Shown: positions 1 through 9,164, counted from the stretch's first letter. The stretch is DNA of 64,000 bases from Erythrobacter neustonensis (GCF_001663175.1 NZ_CP016033.1:2108001-2172000), one strand, 5' to 3'. Notes: a model not told the origin generated them from the sequence alone. Numbers and translations are program-made.

Positions 1-587
1 TTCATGGCCGCGTCGAGAGCCCCGGACGCCGGTGCGAAGCGCCCGGTTGCCGCGAGGACGGCGAATTCCGCGCGCCGGGCCGCCGCCCCAACGGGTTCGA
101 CGGGCCGGGCGAATGGCGCTGGTTCTGCTTGCAGCATGTGCGCGAATTCAACGCCGGATACGACTGGTTCGAGGGGATGAGCGCCGAGGAAATCCTGCAC
201 GCGCAATCCCCGGTTGCCGGCTGGCAGACCGAAAGCAAGGCCTTCCGCCCCACGGCCGGAATCCACGATGCGCCGCGCTGGGCCGATTATGCCGATCCCT
301 TGGATGCGATCGGCGCGCGCGCCCGCACTATCCGCTCGCGCGCCGAACGCGAGGCCCGCGCCGCGCAGGATTTTGCGCGCAGCCGTTTCAGCCGCGAAGA
401 ATCCGCCGCGCTCGAAGTCATGGGGCTGGGCAGCGACACCGACGCTGCGCGCCTGCGCCGCCGCTATTCCGAGCTGGTCAGGCGTTATCACCCCGACCGC
501 AACGGCGGCGACCGCGCGCACGAGGCCAAGCTGACCGCGGTGGTCGATGCCTATCAGGTGCTAAAGAAAAGCGCGGCGCTCGCCTGA
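1..587 (+). CDS. J-domain (DnaJ-like) protein, 5' end outside the window
   Basis: The frame is open from base 3 to the TGA at 585-587, so about the last 194 codons are visible and the start lies upstream. The C-terminal 60 or so residues form a J domain: the HPD tripeptide sits in RRYHPDRNGGD between two helices, and such domains stimulate the ATPase of an Hsp70 partner. The preceding region carries Cys residues (CEAPGC and WFCLQH) that could bind a metal; that is inference. A C-terminal J domain with no G/F-rich or zinc-finger region of the classical kind marks a type III J protein. It lies 1.9 kb before cobS, a neighbourhood common in alphaproteobacteria. The client is unknown. Confidence 0.85.
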   Translation, partial: HGRVESPGRRCEAPGCREDGEFRAPGRRPNGFDGPGEWRWFCLQHVREFNAGYDWFEGMSAEEILHAQSPVAGWQTESKAFRPTAGIHDAPRWADYADPLDAIGARARTIRSRAEREARAAQDFARSRFSREESAALEVMGLGSDTDAARLRRRYSELVRRYHPDRNGGDRAHEAKLTAVVDAYQVLKKSAALA

Positions 588-1028
588 TCAGCGCGCTTCG
601 CACAGCTCGGCAAGCTGCGCGGCGCAGGCTTCCCAGCCTTGCACGAAGCCCATCGCCTCATGCTCGGCGCGCGCCTCGTCCGACCAGTGCCGGGCGCGCG
701 CGGTGTAGCGTGTGCCTTCACCTTCGGGGGCGATTTCCCAGATTCCGATCATGAACGGGCCGGCCGGCTCCAGATCGCCGACGACCGCATCGGTTGTGGC
801 AAAGCGGCGGCCTTCGTCCCAAGCGAGCACGATCCCTTCCTGCGGCATTTCCTCGCCATCGGGCCCGCGCATGATCATCGCGCTGCGCCCGCCGACCCGG
901 CGTTCCTGCGCGACGATCTCGGTGCGCCAGGGCCGCGGGCACCACCATTCTTCCTGCCGGTTGACCATCACTTCCCACACCACTTCGGGCGGGGCGGCGA
1001 TGGTTCGGGTGACACAGAGTTCATTCAT
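588..1028 (-). CDS. SRPBCC (AHSA1/START-like) domain protein
   Basis: This 146-residue protein is a single small-molecule-binding fold. It opens with the typical beta strand TRTIAAPPEVVWEVM, followed by Trp-rich residues (EEWWCPRPW) and a terminal amphipathic helix ending QGWEACAAQLAELCEAR. AHSA1-like proteins of this size have a deep hydrophobic pocket, but the ligand cannot be predicted. Its stop codon abuts that of the J-domain gene, so the two converge. It probably forms a leftward pair with the DUF1428 gene 46 bases upstream, a combination often seen because both are small stand-alone proteins of unknown physiology. Confidence 0.8.
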   Translation of the reverse strand: MNELCVTRTIAAPPEVVWEVMVNRQEEWWCPRPWRTEIVAQERRVGGRSAMIMRGPDGEEMPQEGIVLAWDEGRRFATTDAVVGDLEPAGPFMIGIWEIAPEGEGTRYTARARHWSDEARAEHEAMGFVQGWEACAAQLAELCEAR

Positions 1029-1074
1029 TGTCTGTCTCCTGCGGCGCGCGGCGTCCCCCGCGCCTTGCGTGTGA

Positions 1075-1446
1075 TTATGCCTGTTTGTTCACGATGGGCT
1101 CGAACCCGCCGACGATCATGCGCTTGCCGTCGAACGGCATGTCGCTGCCATCGGGCGCGCCGAACTGTTCGGCCATGCGCGGGTCGGCCATCAGCTTGTC
1201 ATGGCTGGCATCGGCGGTGGCACGGTCGGGCCAGGTGACCCATGAAAACACGATCTTCTCGCCCGCCTCGGCCTTCACCGCCATGCGGAAATCGGTGGTG
1301 GTGCCGTCCTTGACGTCGGCCTCCCAGCATTCGACCTGCGACAGCGCGCCGTAGTCCTTCATGATTTCCCAGAACCGTTCGGCAATGTCGCGATAGGCAT
1401 CCTTCTTGCCTTCGGGCACGGCGAGCACAAATCCCTGAACATACAT
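1075..1446 (-). CDS. DUF1428 family protein
   Basis: A 123-residue protein starting MYVQGFVLAVP, with the family pattern: alternating strands and helices, the segment FSWVTWPDRATADASH, and the C-terminal RMIVGGFEPIV. Members are dimeric alpha/beta-barrel (ferredoxin-like) proteins of unknown function, about 115-125 residues long, so this one is full length. The reading frame stays open upstream to a TTG at 1608. I chose the ATG at 1446 because a purine-rich ribosome site (GGAGGGAGAG) lies just ahead of it and the family starts here. It is probably cotranscribed with the SRPBCC gene. Confidence 0.82.
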   Translation of the reverse strand: MYVQGFVLAVPEGKKDAYRDIAERFWEIMKDYGALSQVECWEADVKDGTTTDFRMAVKAEAGEKIVFSWVTWPDRATADASHDKLMADPRMAEQFGAPDGSDMPFDGKRMIVGGFEPIVNKQA

Positions 1447-1496
1447 GATCTCTCTCCCTCCATGCGCATCATAGCAGGGGAGCAGAGCGGTGCGTA

Positions 1497-2336
1497 TCAA
1501 TTCTGCCCGAAGGCCCAACGGAGCGTCCGGCCCATGCCCCATGTCGCCGCACGTGCAGGCAGCGCAGCCAGTCGCGGGCGTTGCAGCCGCAGCATCTGGC
1601 GCGCCCAATCGGGCAGCATCGCGACCGCATCGGCGGTGAGCATCGTCTGCACCGCCGCCGGCGTGCCGGTGGGCCGCTGCGACAGAACCAGCTGCGCAAC
1701 CTCGCGCGCCTCAGTCGAGGCTTTCAGATCATGGCGCAGTTCGCGAAAGATGCGGTCGGCCTCGGCGCGGGTCTCGGGCACGGGATCGGCCCCCAGCATC
1801 CGCGCGATCACGGCAAACTGGCGGTAATATTCGTCCTGTTCGTCCCCCGGCATCGACGGGCGCACATGGCGCAGGTATCCCGCCAGAAAGCTCTGCGCCT
1901 CGGTCACGTGAACCCAGGCGAGTGTGCGCGGATTGGTCGCGGCATAGGGCGTCCCGTCGGGCAGCGTGCCGCCGACGGCGACGTGGATGCGGTTCACGCG
2001 CGCGATCGCGGCCAACGCATCGTCGCGGTGGCCGAAGGTGGTCACCGCGATGAAGCGCGCGGTGCGTTGCAGCCGGCCGTGCATGTCGGCGCGGAAATCG
2101 GAATGGTCGAGCACGCCCTGCAACGCGTGGGGGTGCAGCATCTGCAGCAGCAGCGCGCGCACCCCGCCGGTCATCATCCCCACGATATCGGCATGGACCT
2201 GCCGGATCGGGGTGTCGCGCGCGAACAGCGCATCGTCGGAGGGCGGGGTGGGGGTCTGCCCCTTGCTTGCATCGTGAAACACGCCGCGCACCTGCGATAC
2301 GAGTTTCAGGCGCAGCGATTCGACCGGATCGGGCAT
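1497..2336 (-). CDS. MpaB-like oxygenase (DUF2236 family)
   Basis: The product has 279 residues. Family features are the early DIVGMMTGGVRALLLQMLHP helix, the central RVNRIHVAV and YAATNPRTLAWVHVTEAQSF segments, with His residues that in rubber oxygenase and mycophenolic acid B proteins contact heme, and a basic C-terminus. These are heme-dependent or heme-like oxygenases; the substrate here is unknown. The long open frame running to 3725 on this strand is an artefact antisense to cobS. The start ATG at 2336 is the first Met of the recognisable domain. It is divergent from cobS, with 111 bases between them for both promoters. Confidence 0.78.
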   Translation of the reverse strand: MPDPVESLRLKLVSQVRGVFHDASKGQTPTPPSDDALFARDTPIRQVHADIVGMMTGGVRALLLQMLHPHALQGVLDHSDFRADMHGRLQRTARFIAVTTFGHRDDALAAIARVNRIHVAVGGTLPDGTPYAATNPRTLAWVHVTEAQSFLAGYLRHVRPSMPGDEQDEYYRQFAVIARMLGADPVPETRAEADRIFRELRHDLKASTEAREVAQLVLSQRPTGTPAAVQTMLTADAVAMLPDWARQMLRLQRPRLAALPARAATWGMGRTLRWAFGQN

Positions 2337-2447
2337 GGGGGGAATATAGGGCGGCGGCGCGCGGGCGAAAGACGCGCTGCCCAATTTGCCAGCACGCGGG
2401 CGCAAACGCTTGCAGGGCGCAGCCTTGCCGTTTAACCGAAACCGGCA

Positions 2448-3425
2448 ATGACCACGATCCCCTCCGGCGCCAGCGCCATGCCCGCCCAGCCCGACACCAC
2501 CATCGACGTGCGCGAAACCTTCGGCATCGATATCGACTGGCAGGTGCCCGCCTTCTCGCAAGCGAGCGAGCATGTGCCCGAGACCGACGGCGCCTATGTC
2601 TTCGATCCCGACACCACGCTGGCGATCCTGGCAGGCTTTGCGCACAACCGCCGGGTGATGGTGCAGGGCTATCACGGGACGGGCAAATCGACCCATATCG
2701 AACAGGTCGCGAGCCGCTTGGGCTGGCCCTCGATCCGCGTGAACCTCGATGCGCATATCAGCCGGATCGACCTCATCGGGCGCGATGCGATCGTGCTGAA
2801 GGACGGGCTGCAGGTGACCGAGTTCAAGGAAGGCATCCTGCCCTGGGCGCTGCAGCACCCGGTCGCGCTGACCTTCGACGAATATGACGCAGGGCGTCCC
2901 GACGTGATGTTCGTGATCCAGCGCATCCTCGAATTCGATGGCCGCCTGACGCTGCTCGACCAGAACCGGGTGATCACGCCCAATCCGTTCTTCCGCCTGT
3001 TCGCCACCACCAACACCGTGGGCCTCGGCGACACCAGCGGGCTTTACCACGGCACGCAGGCGATCAACCAGGCGCAGATGGACCGCTGGAACGTGGTCGT
3101 CGCGCTCAATTACCTCGCGCCCGCGGTCGAGCAGCAGATCGTCAAGTCCAAGACTCCTGAAAGCGACGACAAGCTGATCGCGGACATGGTGAAGGTTGCC
3201 GAACTGACGCGGCAGGGCTTCATGAACGGCGATATCTCGACCGTGATGAGCCCGCGCACGGTGATCACCTGGGCACAGAACGCCAGCATCTTCAAGTCGG
3301 TCGGCTTTGCCTTCCGGCTCAGCTTCCTCAACAAGTGCGACGAGGCCGAGCGCACGCTGGTGGCCGAATATTACCAGCGCGTGTTTGGCGAAGACCTGCC
3401 CGAAGGCGCGGCGAAGAAGCGGTAA
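2448..3425 (+). CDS. cobS: CobS-type AAA+ ATPase (cobaltochelatase small subunit family)
   Basis: The 325-residue protein is a MoxR-like AAA+ ATPase. Walker A reads GYHGTGKST at residues 74-82, Walker B ends in DE at 144-145 (LTFDEYDA), and sensor 1 lies in [11 protein letters not shown]. The N-terminal [14 protein letters not shown] segment and the C-terminal [10 protein letters not shown] and [10 protein letters not shown] segments are typical of CobS. With CobT and CobN this ATPase drives cobalt insertion into hydrogenobyrinate a,c-diamide in aerobic B12 synthesis. No CobT, CobN or other B12 gene is in the window, so the role may be different; see findings. Its own promoter must lie in the 111-base divergent gap. 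Confidence 0.88.
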   Translation: MTTIPSGASAMPAQPDTTIDVRETFGIDIDWQVPAFSQASEHVPETDGAYVFDPDTTLAILAGFAHNRRVMVQGYHGTGKSTHIEQVASRLGWPSIRVNLDAHISRIDLIGRDAIVLKDGLQVTEFKEGILPWALQHPVALTFDEYDAGRPDVMFVIQRILEFDGRLTLLDQNRVITPNPFFRLFATTNTVGLGDTSGLYHGTQAINQAQMDRWNVVVALNYLAPAVEQQIVKSKTPESDDKLIADMVKVAELTRQGFMNGDISTVMSPRTVITWAQNASIFKSVGFAFRLSFLNKCDEAERTLVAEYYQRVFGEDLPEGAAKKR

Positions 3426-3472
3426 CGCACCGCTTGCGCGCCACTGTCCTATGCTGGTAACACAGCGGCCTG

Positions 3473-5662
3473 ATGGCGTTCTTCGACCGATTCTGGAAAG
3501 GCTCCCGCGCCCCCGCCGATGACCGCGGCGGCGCGGACGAGGGCTATTTCGCAACCTACGAATCGACGCGTCCTTTCGGCGATGACGATTTCGACAACGA
3601 CGATCTGACGCGCCCGCGCAGTGCCAGCTTTGCCGATTTCGATGCGTGGGACGCGCGGCTCGGCCGGGTCGATGCGGCGCTGGCAAGCGAGGAGCGCCGC
3701 CGCCAGCGGTGGTGGCACCGCGCATACTGGCAGGAACGCAGCAAGCTGTGGTGGACCGGGCGCGCCGCGCTCGCCTTTGTCGCCGCGCTGACGCTGGTGA
3801 TCGGCTGGCTGCTGGTCACCGCGCCGCTGTCCAAAAGCCTTGAACCGATCGCCCCGCCACAGGTCACGCTTCTCGCCAGCGACGGCACCCCGATCGCACG
3901 GCAGGGCGCCGTGGTGGAGGCGCCGGTCAAGGTGGCCGACCTGCCGCCGCACGTCACGCAAGCCTTCATCGCGATCGAGGATCGGCGCTTCTACAGCCAC
4001 TGGGGGATCGATCCGCGCGGGATCGCGCGCGCGGCGTGGACGGGATATGGCGGGGGCTCGACGATCACCCAGCAGCTCGCCAAGTTCACCTTCCTCACCG
4101 CCGAACAATCGATCAGCCGCAAGGCGCGCGAGGCGTTGATCGCGATCTGGCTCGAAAGCTGGCTGACCAAGGACGAGATTCTCGAACGCTATCTGTCGAA
4201 CGCCTATTTCGGCGACAACCAGTATGGCCTGCGCGCGGCCAGCCTGCATTATTTCTACCGCCAGCCCGAAAAGCTGCGCCCCGAACAGGCGGCGATGCTG
4301 GCCGGGTTGCTACAGGCGCCGTCGCGCTACGCGCCGACCAAGCATTACGACAAGGCCAGGAAGCGGATGGATCTGGTGGTCGGCTCGATGGTCGCCGCGG
4401 GATACCTGACGCAGGCCGAGGCCGATGCGCTGCCCGATCCGCGGATCGATGTGCGCACGCGCGACGGCAACCTGCCGACCGGCACCTATTTTGCCGACTG
4501 GGCGCTGCCGCTGGCCCGCGAAGGGATGGAGGCGAGCTATTCGCGCCAGGTGCTCACCACCACGCTCGATTCGCGGTTGCAGGCGCTGGCCACGCGGATC
4601 GTTGCGCGCGCCGGCGTGGGCGGGGCGCAGGTCGCGCTGGTGGCGATGCGCAGGAACGGCGAGGTCGTGGCGATGGTTGGCGGGCGCGACTATGCCAAAT
4701 CGCCGTTCAACCGCGCCACGCAGGCCAAGCGGCAGCCCGGATCGACCTTCAAGACGATCGTCTATCTCGCCGCCTTGGAAAACGGGTGGGAGCCCGATGA
4801 CACGATCCCCAACACGCCGATCACGCAAGGCAGCTATCGCCCCAAGAACGCGGGCGGGCGCTATTCCGACCAGATCACGCTGAAGGAAGCCTTCGCCGCA
4901 TCGAGCAACGTTGCCGCGGTGCGGCTGTTTCAGGCGGTGGGCAGCGAGAAGGTGATCGCCACCGCGCGCCGGCTGGGTATCGCTGCGCCCATGACCGAAG
5001 GTGATCCAAGCCTTGCGCTGGGCACATCGTCGATGACGCTGCTCGAACTCACCAGCGCCTATGCCGGGATCGCGGCGAACGAATACCCGGTCGAACCCCA
5101 CGCCTTCCCACGCGGGAAGCGCAATTTCTGGCAGTGGCTGACCACGCGCACGCATTCGATGTCCTCGGGCGAGCATGAGGATCTGGAGGAGATGCTGCGC
5201 GCCGCGATCAACCGCGGCACGGGGCGCAATGCCGCGCTGCCGATTGCCAATTACGGCAAGACCGGCACCACGCAGGATTACCGCGATGCGCTGTTCGTGG
5301 GCTATGCCGGCGATCTGGTGGTGGGCGTGTGGATCGGCAACGACGACAACACGCCCTTGAAGCGCGTGACCGGCGGCAGCGTGCCTGCGCGGATCTGGCG
5401 CGATTTCATGTATGGCGCGCTCAAGATCGAAGCCGCGCCCGCGCCGCGCGCCAGCGACACGCCCGATCCCGAAGGGCCGGTGCAGCCGCTCGACGTGCCC
5501 GAAGGCGGCGACATCCCGCTGGGGCAGGAAGGCGCGAGCATCCGGATCGACGAGGGCGGGGTGACCTTGCGGCAGGAAGGGCTGCCGGTCGAACTCAGGG
5601 TCGACGGGCAGGGCGTGGCGGTGCAGCCGCCGCCGCAGACCACCCCTTCGCCGCCGCCCTAA
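3473..5662 (+). CDS. Class A penicillin-binding protein (glycosyltransferase/transpeptidase)
   Basis: A bifunctional peptidoglycan synthase of 729 residues. A charged cytoplasmic N-terminus of about 95 residues precedes one membrane anchor (about 98-117). The GT51 domain has EDRRFYSHWG with catalytic Glu169, then GGSTITQQLAKF. The transpeptidase has the STFK tetrad (Ser424, Lys427), SSN (477-479) and KTG (596-598), so both activities look intact. A Pro-rich tail of about 80 residues ends in PPPQTTPSPPP. It polymerises lipid II and cross-links peptides in the periplasm. Closest by architecture to PBP1a/PbpC-like proteins without the large OB insert. Its stop overlaps the convergent thioesterase stop by four bases. 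Confidence 0.93.
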   Translation: MAFFDRFWKGSRAPADDRGGADEGYFATYESTRPFGDDDFDNDDLTRPRSASFADFDAWDARLGRVDAALASEERRRQRWWHRAYWQERSKLWWTGRAALAFVAALTLVIGWLLVTAPLSKSLEPIAPPQVTLLASDGTPIARQGAVVEAPVKVADLPPHVTQAFIAIEDRRFYSHWGIDPRGIARAAWTGYGGGSTITQQLAKFTFLTAEQSISRKAREALIAIWLESWLTKDEILERYLSNAYFGDNQYGLRAASLHYFYRQPEKLRPEQAAMLAGLLQAPSRYAPTKHYDKARKRMDLVVGSMVAAGYLTQAEADALPDPRIDVRTRDGNLPTGTYFADWALPLAREGMEASYSRQVLTTTLDSRLQALATRIVARAGVGGAQVALVAMRRNGEVVAMVGGRDYAKSPFNRATQAKRQPGSTFKTIVYLAALENGWEPDDTIPNTPITQGSYRPKNAGGRYSDQITLKEAFAASSNVAAVRLFQAVGSEKVIATARRLGIAAPMTEGDPSLALGTSSMTLLELTSAYAGIAANEYPVEPHAFPRGKRNFWQWLTTRTHSMSSGEHEDLEEMLRAAINRGTGRNAALPIANYGKTGTTQDYRDALFVGYAGDLVVGVWIGNDDNTPLKRVTGGSVPARIWRDFMYGALKIEAAPAPRASDTPDPEGPVQPLDVPEGGDIPLGQEGASIRIDEGGVTLRQEGLPVELRVDGQGVAVQPPPQTTPSPPP

Positions 5663-6087
5663 CCCGGGCTATTCTGGTCCGGCGAGCGTTCAACCATCAG
5701 GATATTGAGCACCGCGGTCGCGATGGGCCGCGCGCGGTCGGTCTGCCAGGCTTCGACCGTGATATTGGCATTGCGCCGCCCCAGCCGGGTGATCCGGCCC
5801 ACCGCAAAGCTCTCCTGCGATTTGCCCGCGGCGAGATATTGCACGGTGATGTTGATCGGCTTCAATTGCGGATCGCGTCCCCCCGCAAGCAGCGCGGTGC
5901 GGAGGGCAGCGTAACCTGCATTCTCCAGCAGGCCCGCGGTCGCGCCGCCGTGGAAATGCTGCGGGCGGCCTTCGACCATGTTGCCGAAATCGACCGTCAG
6001 CACTGGCATGCCGCCTTCCTCGGCGCCGGTCGCGGTGATCCCGAGCGAGCGGGCATAGGCGGGCAGTTCAAGCGCGGTGTCAGTCAT
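5659..6087 (-). CDS. PaaI-like hotdog-fold thioesterase
   Basis: A 142-residue single hotdog domain. The central helix and following loop, HFHGGATAGLLENAGYAAL, hold the Gly-rich HGG signature of PaaI-type acyl-CoA thioesterases; the second half has LKPINITVQYLAAGKSQE. I take the ATG at 6087, which overlaps the TGA of the upstream gene in an ATGACTGA arrangement and has a GGGAG site at good spacing. A TTG at 6105 is the alternative. The substrate acyl-CoA is unknown. It is the last gene of the leftward run and is a divergent paralogue of the gene before it. Confidence 0.85.
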   Translation of the reverse strand: MTDTALELPAYARSLGITATGAEEGGMPVLTVDFGNMVEGRPQHFHGGATAGLLENAGYAALRTALLAGGRDPQLKPINITVQYLAAGKSQESFAVGRITRLGRRNANITVEAWQTDRARPIATAVLNILMVERSPDQNSPG

Positions 6088-6565
6088 GGCCGGTGCTCCC
6101 GCCAAGCGCCGGGTTGGCGGTGCGCGGATCGGCCCCGATCGTCATGAAGGTGCCCGCCACATGCGCGACCGGATCGGCAATATCGTCGTCATAGGCGATC
6201 CCGCGGACAAAGGCGGCCGAACGCGTGATGCGGTAGCATTCGACGCGGCCCTTGACGCTGGCCCGTTCGCGCGCGGGGCGCTGGTAATCGACCCGCAGGT
6301 CGAGCGTTGCGACCGGCCGGAAGGTGCCCTGCGTCTGCCAGATCGCCATTCCGCTCGCCATGTCCATCAGGCTGATGATCGGGCCCGAAGCAAGCACCGG
6401 GCGATCACGGTCACCCAGCAGATCCTCGCGCCAGGGGAGTTCGAGTTCGACCCAGTTGTCGCCCTGCTCGGTGAATTTGAGGCCGAGCCAGCCGGTATGG
6501 CCGTGCCGGAAAAACCACTTGGACGCCTCGCGCGCGTCGAACCGGGGGGTGGGGGGCGTATTCAT
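6080..6565 (-). CDS. PaaI-like hotdog-fold thioesterase (second copy)
   Basis: A 161-residue hotdog protein. The conserved core is VLASGPIISLMDMASGMAIW, where Gly-Pro-Ile-Ser replaces the more usual HGG and the Asp at MDM is the likely catalytic acid, followed by ATLDLRVDYQRPARERASV. This is a common configuration in alphaproteobacterial PaaI proteins. It is translationally coupled to the downstream thioesterase gene by an eight-base overlap, so the two may form a heteromeric enzyme or act on related acyl-CoAs; that is inference. It lies 58 bases after ruvX. Confidence 0.85.
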   Translation of the reverse strand: MNTPPTPRFDAREASKWFFRHGHTGWLGLKFTEQGDNWVELELPWREDLLGDRDRPVLASGPIISLMDMASGMAIWQTQGTFRPVATLDLRVDYQRPARERASVKGRVECYRITRSAAFVRGIAYDDDIADPVAHVAGTFMTIGADPRTANPALGGSTGHD

Positions 6566-6623
6566 GGGCGCGGTGCATAGGAGGGCGGAGGCCCCTGTTG
6601 CAATGGCGTAAAAATGGCAGTCG

Positions 6624-7112
6624 CTAAAGCACGCCGCCGGCCAGCCGGTCGATCGCGCCTTGCAGGATGACCGCAGCGGCGTGGCTATCGATTGCGGCGG
6701 CGCGTTTTGCGCGGCTCATGTCCATCCCGATCATCGCGGCTTCGGCGGCCTGTGTCGACCAGCGCTCGTCCCACAGCAGCACGGGGAGGCCGAAAGCCTC
6801 GGCGCAATTGCGGGCATAGGCGCGGCTTGCCTGGACACGCGGGCCTTCGGAGCCGTCCATGTTGCGCGGCAGGCCGAGCACGATACCGCGCACGGAGCGG
6901 CTGCGGATGAGTTGGGCGAGCGTCTCGCGGTCCTTGCCCCACTTGCCGCGTGCGATCGTGGTGCCGTTGGTGGCAAAGCGCCAGCCCGCGTCACAGGTCG
7001 CAGTGCCCAGCGTCTTGGTGCCGAGGTCGAGGCCGAGCAGCACGCCGCCCGCCTCGCCCACCGAATCGCCGAAGCCGCGCGCGTCCTCGAAGATCAGGCC
7101 TGCGGTTTCCAT
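6624..7112 (-). CDS. ruvX: Holliday junction resolvase / pre-16S rRNA nuclease RuvX (YqgF)
   Basis: The product (162 residues) has the RNase H-like core of YqgF: LLGLDLGTKTLGTA with the first catalytic Asp, then GIVLGLPRNMDGSEG, LWDERWST with the acidic DE pair, and DSHAAAVILQ with the final Asp. All catalytic acids are present. In E. coli the enzyme processes the 5' end of 16S rRNA; a role at Holliday junctions was proposed first. The N-terminus has about 25 extra residues relative to a minimal YqgF. The start ATG at 7112 lies inside the end of the DUF3089 gene (19-base overlap), so the genes are coupled. Confidence 0.9.
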   Translation of the reverse strand: METAGLIFEDARGFGDSVGEAGGVLLGLDLGTKTLGTATCDAGWRFATNGTTIARGKWGKDRETLAQLIRSRSVRGIVLGLPRNMDGSEGPRVQASRAYARNCAEAFGLPVLLWDERWSTQAAEAAMIGMDMSRAKRAAAIDSHAAAVILQGAIDRLAGGVL

Positions 7113-8239
7113 GCGTCCGCCCTGCGGTTCACATCGGCGCGCGTGTTCGCCCAGAACAGCGGCAGATCGTAAACGTGGTAGTTGTTGCCCGGCAGCACGA
7201 AGGCGCCCATTTCGGGCGGCGGGCCGATCAGCAGCAGGCCCGATGGCGCACAGCGCGCGGGCACCAGCGCCGGCACGAGGCTGCCCTTGTCCATGCTTTC
7301 TTCGGGCACCAGCGTGCCCAGATTGGCCGCCTTGTCGGCCGCGCCGCCGGGGGCGCCGGTCAGCGGGTTGGTGCACAGCATCGGATCATCCCCCGGCGCC
7401 TTGCCGTCGAGCGCGGGCGCCGCGCCATAGGCTTCGAGCACGAGCGAAGGATCGGCGGGCTCGGCAAAGCTCGACCAACTGATCACGCAGCCGGTTTGCG
7501 TCGGCGAAGCGCAGGCAGGCATGCCGAGCGCGGGCAGATCATGCGCCAGCGAGATCGGCCATCCGATGATATAGGCCGCGACCAGACGCTGCGCGGTTGG
7601 CGTTGCCTTCACCTCCTGCGCGATCAGGCGTTTGAGATGCAGCGCGCCCTGCGAATGGCCGGCCAGCACGATCGGCGTGCCCGGGTCGACCGAAGCGAGG
7701 AAGAAGCGGAACGCCTCGCGCACGTCGGAATAGGCCGCATCGATCGCCTGACGCGCTTCGGGCTGGTCGGTAAGGAACGCGCCCGCCGTCGCCTGCCGAT
7801 AGCGCGGCGCCCAGATTTCGGATGCCGCGTTGAACGGGCTCGCCATGCCGCGCAGGTAGAGGCGAGCGATGCGCTCCGCGTCGGCATCGCCGCCGTTGTC
7901 GAGCGGCGCGTTCCAGCCGGTGCGGCTGACGAAGCTGGTCGGGTGGACGAAGAACACCGCAAACCGCTGTTTCGGGTCGGCAGGCGTGGGCAGGCCGCTA
8001 CGCTCGCCCGCATAGGCAGGCTGCCAGCGGGCCGGATCGCTGGTGCCGATCCCGGGGCGCGAATGCCACAGCTTGGGGTCTTCGTAGGCATTGGCGGCAA
8101 GCGGCGCAACCGGGGCAAAGGCCACCGAAGGCACGCTGGCCCACTTGGTCAATTGCGCAGGGAACAGCGCCAGCGCGAACGCGCCCGCAATCGCCAGAAG
8201 GATGCAGAAGGCGACGAAATAGAGGAACTTGCGAGCCAT
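7094..8239 (-). CDS. DUF3089 alpha/beta-hydrolase-like protein, membrane anchored
   Basis: The protein is 381 residues long. It has an N-terminal membrane segment (about residues 5-26) followed by a periplasmic domain. The DUF3089 features are FAVFFVHPTSF, the nucleophile elbow PIVLAGHSQGALH (G-H-S-Q-G), and C-terminal LPLFWANTRADVNRR. The Ser of GHSQG is the expected nucleophile, which makes esterase or lipase activity plausible; no substrate is known for the family. It sits 14 bases after lepB and overlaps ruvX. The ATG at 8239 directly precedes the hydrophobic anchor, which decides the start. Confidence 0.82.
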   Translation of the reverse strand: MARKFLYFVAFCILLAIAGAFALALFPAQLTKWASVPSVAFAPVAPLAANAYEDPKLWHSRPGIGTSDPARWQPAYAGERSGLPTPADPKQRFAVFFVHPTSFVSRTGWNAPLDNGGDADAERIARLYLRGMASPFNAASEIWAPRYRQATAGAFLTDQPEARQAIDAAYSDVREAFRFFLASVDPGTPIVLAGHSQGALHLKRLIAQEVKATPTAQRLVAAYIIGWPISLAHDLPALGMPACASPTQTGCVISWSSFAEPADPSLVLEAYGAAPALDGKAPGDDPMLCTNPLTGAPGGAADKAANLGTLVPEESMDKGSLVPALVPARCAPSGLLLIGPPPEMGAFVLPGNNYHVYDLPLFWANTRADVNRRADAWKPQA

Positions 8240-8253
8240 TCTTCGCGCGCCTT

Positions 8254-9126
8254 TCAGTTGGTCCTTGGTGCGTCGCCCTCGGCAATTGCAGGACGCAGCG
8301 TGGTCCATGCCCGGTCCCCGCGCAGGCTCGAGAACCACGTCGCCGGGTTCCAGGTGGTCGATCCGTCGAGGCTGAAGGTGATGAATTCCGCGCGCCCGCC
8401 GATATTGGCCAGCGGCACCGCGCCCTGACCCAGACCGCGCGGCAGCGGCGCGCGGCTGTCGGCCGAAAGATCGCGGTTGTCGCCCATCACGAACACGCTT
8501 TCGGCGGGCACGGTATAGGGGCCGAAATTGTCGAGCTCCTGATCGACATAGTCGATCGTCAGGAAGGTCGCGCCGTTGGGGAAGGTTTCGCGCCACGTCG
8601 GCGGATCGAAGTAGTCCTTGCCGTCAGGCCCGGTGCGGCGGAACTGTTCGTAGGAATCGAGGCAGGGGTGCTGGCCGATATCGTCGGCGCACAGCAATTC
8701 GGGCTCGAACGGGATGCGCACAGGGGGCACGACCTCGCGCTTGACGGGCGTGCCGTTGAGGATGATCTGCCCGCGGCGCACTTCGATCGTGTCGCCCGGC
8801 AGCGCAACCACGCGCTTGATATAATCCTCGTCGCGTTCGGGGTGCACGGGGATCACGATATCGCCGTATTCGGGCGTGCGCGGCATCACCCGCGTGGCCG
8901 AACGCGGCAGGATATGAAAGCTCGCCGAGGCCCACGACCAGCCATAGGGATACTTGCTCACCACCAGCCGGTCGCCCACCCACAGCGTCGGCATCATCGA
9001 GGTCGAGGGGATGTAGAACGGCTTGGCGACCAGGCTGTGGAACGCCAGCACGGCAAGCAGCATCACCGCAAGGCCGCGAATTTCGGCAAACCAGTTGATC
9101 TTGTCCGGATTTTCGCTGTCGGTCAC
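8254..9126 (-). CDS. lepB: Signal peptidase I
   Basis: Signal peptidase I removes signal peptides from secreted proteins at the outer face of the inner membrane. The predicted protein has 290 residues, with a membrane anchor at about 19-34. The catalytic Ser43 lies in IPSTSMMPTLWVGD and the Lys103 base in DYIKRVVALPGD, followed by box E VMGDNRDLSADSR. All catalytic boxes are present. I chose the GTG at 9126 (VTDSENPDKINW) because longer starts would run back into acpS and the family begins here; no strong ribosome site is visible, so the start is the weak point. It is 38 bases downstream of acpS. Confidence 0.9.
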   Translation of the reverse strand: MTDSENPDKINWFAEIRGLAVMLLAVLAFHSLVAKPFYIPSTSMMPTLWVGDRLVVSKYPYGWSWASASFHILPRSATRVMPRTPEYGDIVIPVHPERDEDYIKRVVALPGDTIEVRRGQIILNGTPVKREVVPPVRIPFEPELLCADDIGQHPCLDSYEQFRRTGPDGKDYFDPPTWRETFPNGATFLTIDYVDQELDNFGPYTVPAESVFVMGDNRDLSADSRAPLPRGLGQGAVPLANIGGRAEFITFSLDGSTTWNPATWFSSLRGDRAWTTLRPAIAEGDAPRTN

Positions 9127-9164
9127 AGGGGGGCTTTCGCTGAAACTATGGGCATTGCCAGCGA

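Noticed and set aside
1447..1608. TTG-initiated extension of the DUF1428 gene
   Set aside because: The extra 54 residues are Ala/Cys-rich without family match, and a good ribosome site precedes the ATG at 1446.
2337..3725. N-terminal extension of the MpaB-like gene up to 3725
   Set aside because: The extra 463 residues lie opposite cobS and match no family; the domain begins at the ATG at 2336.
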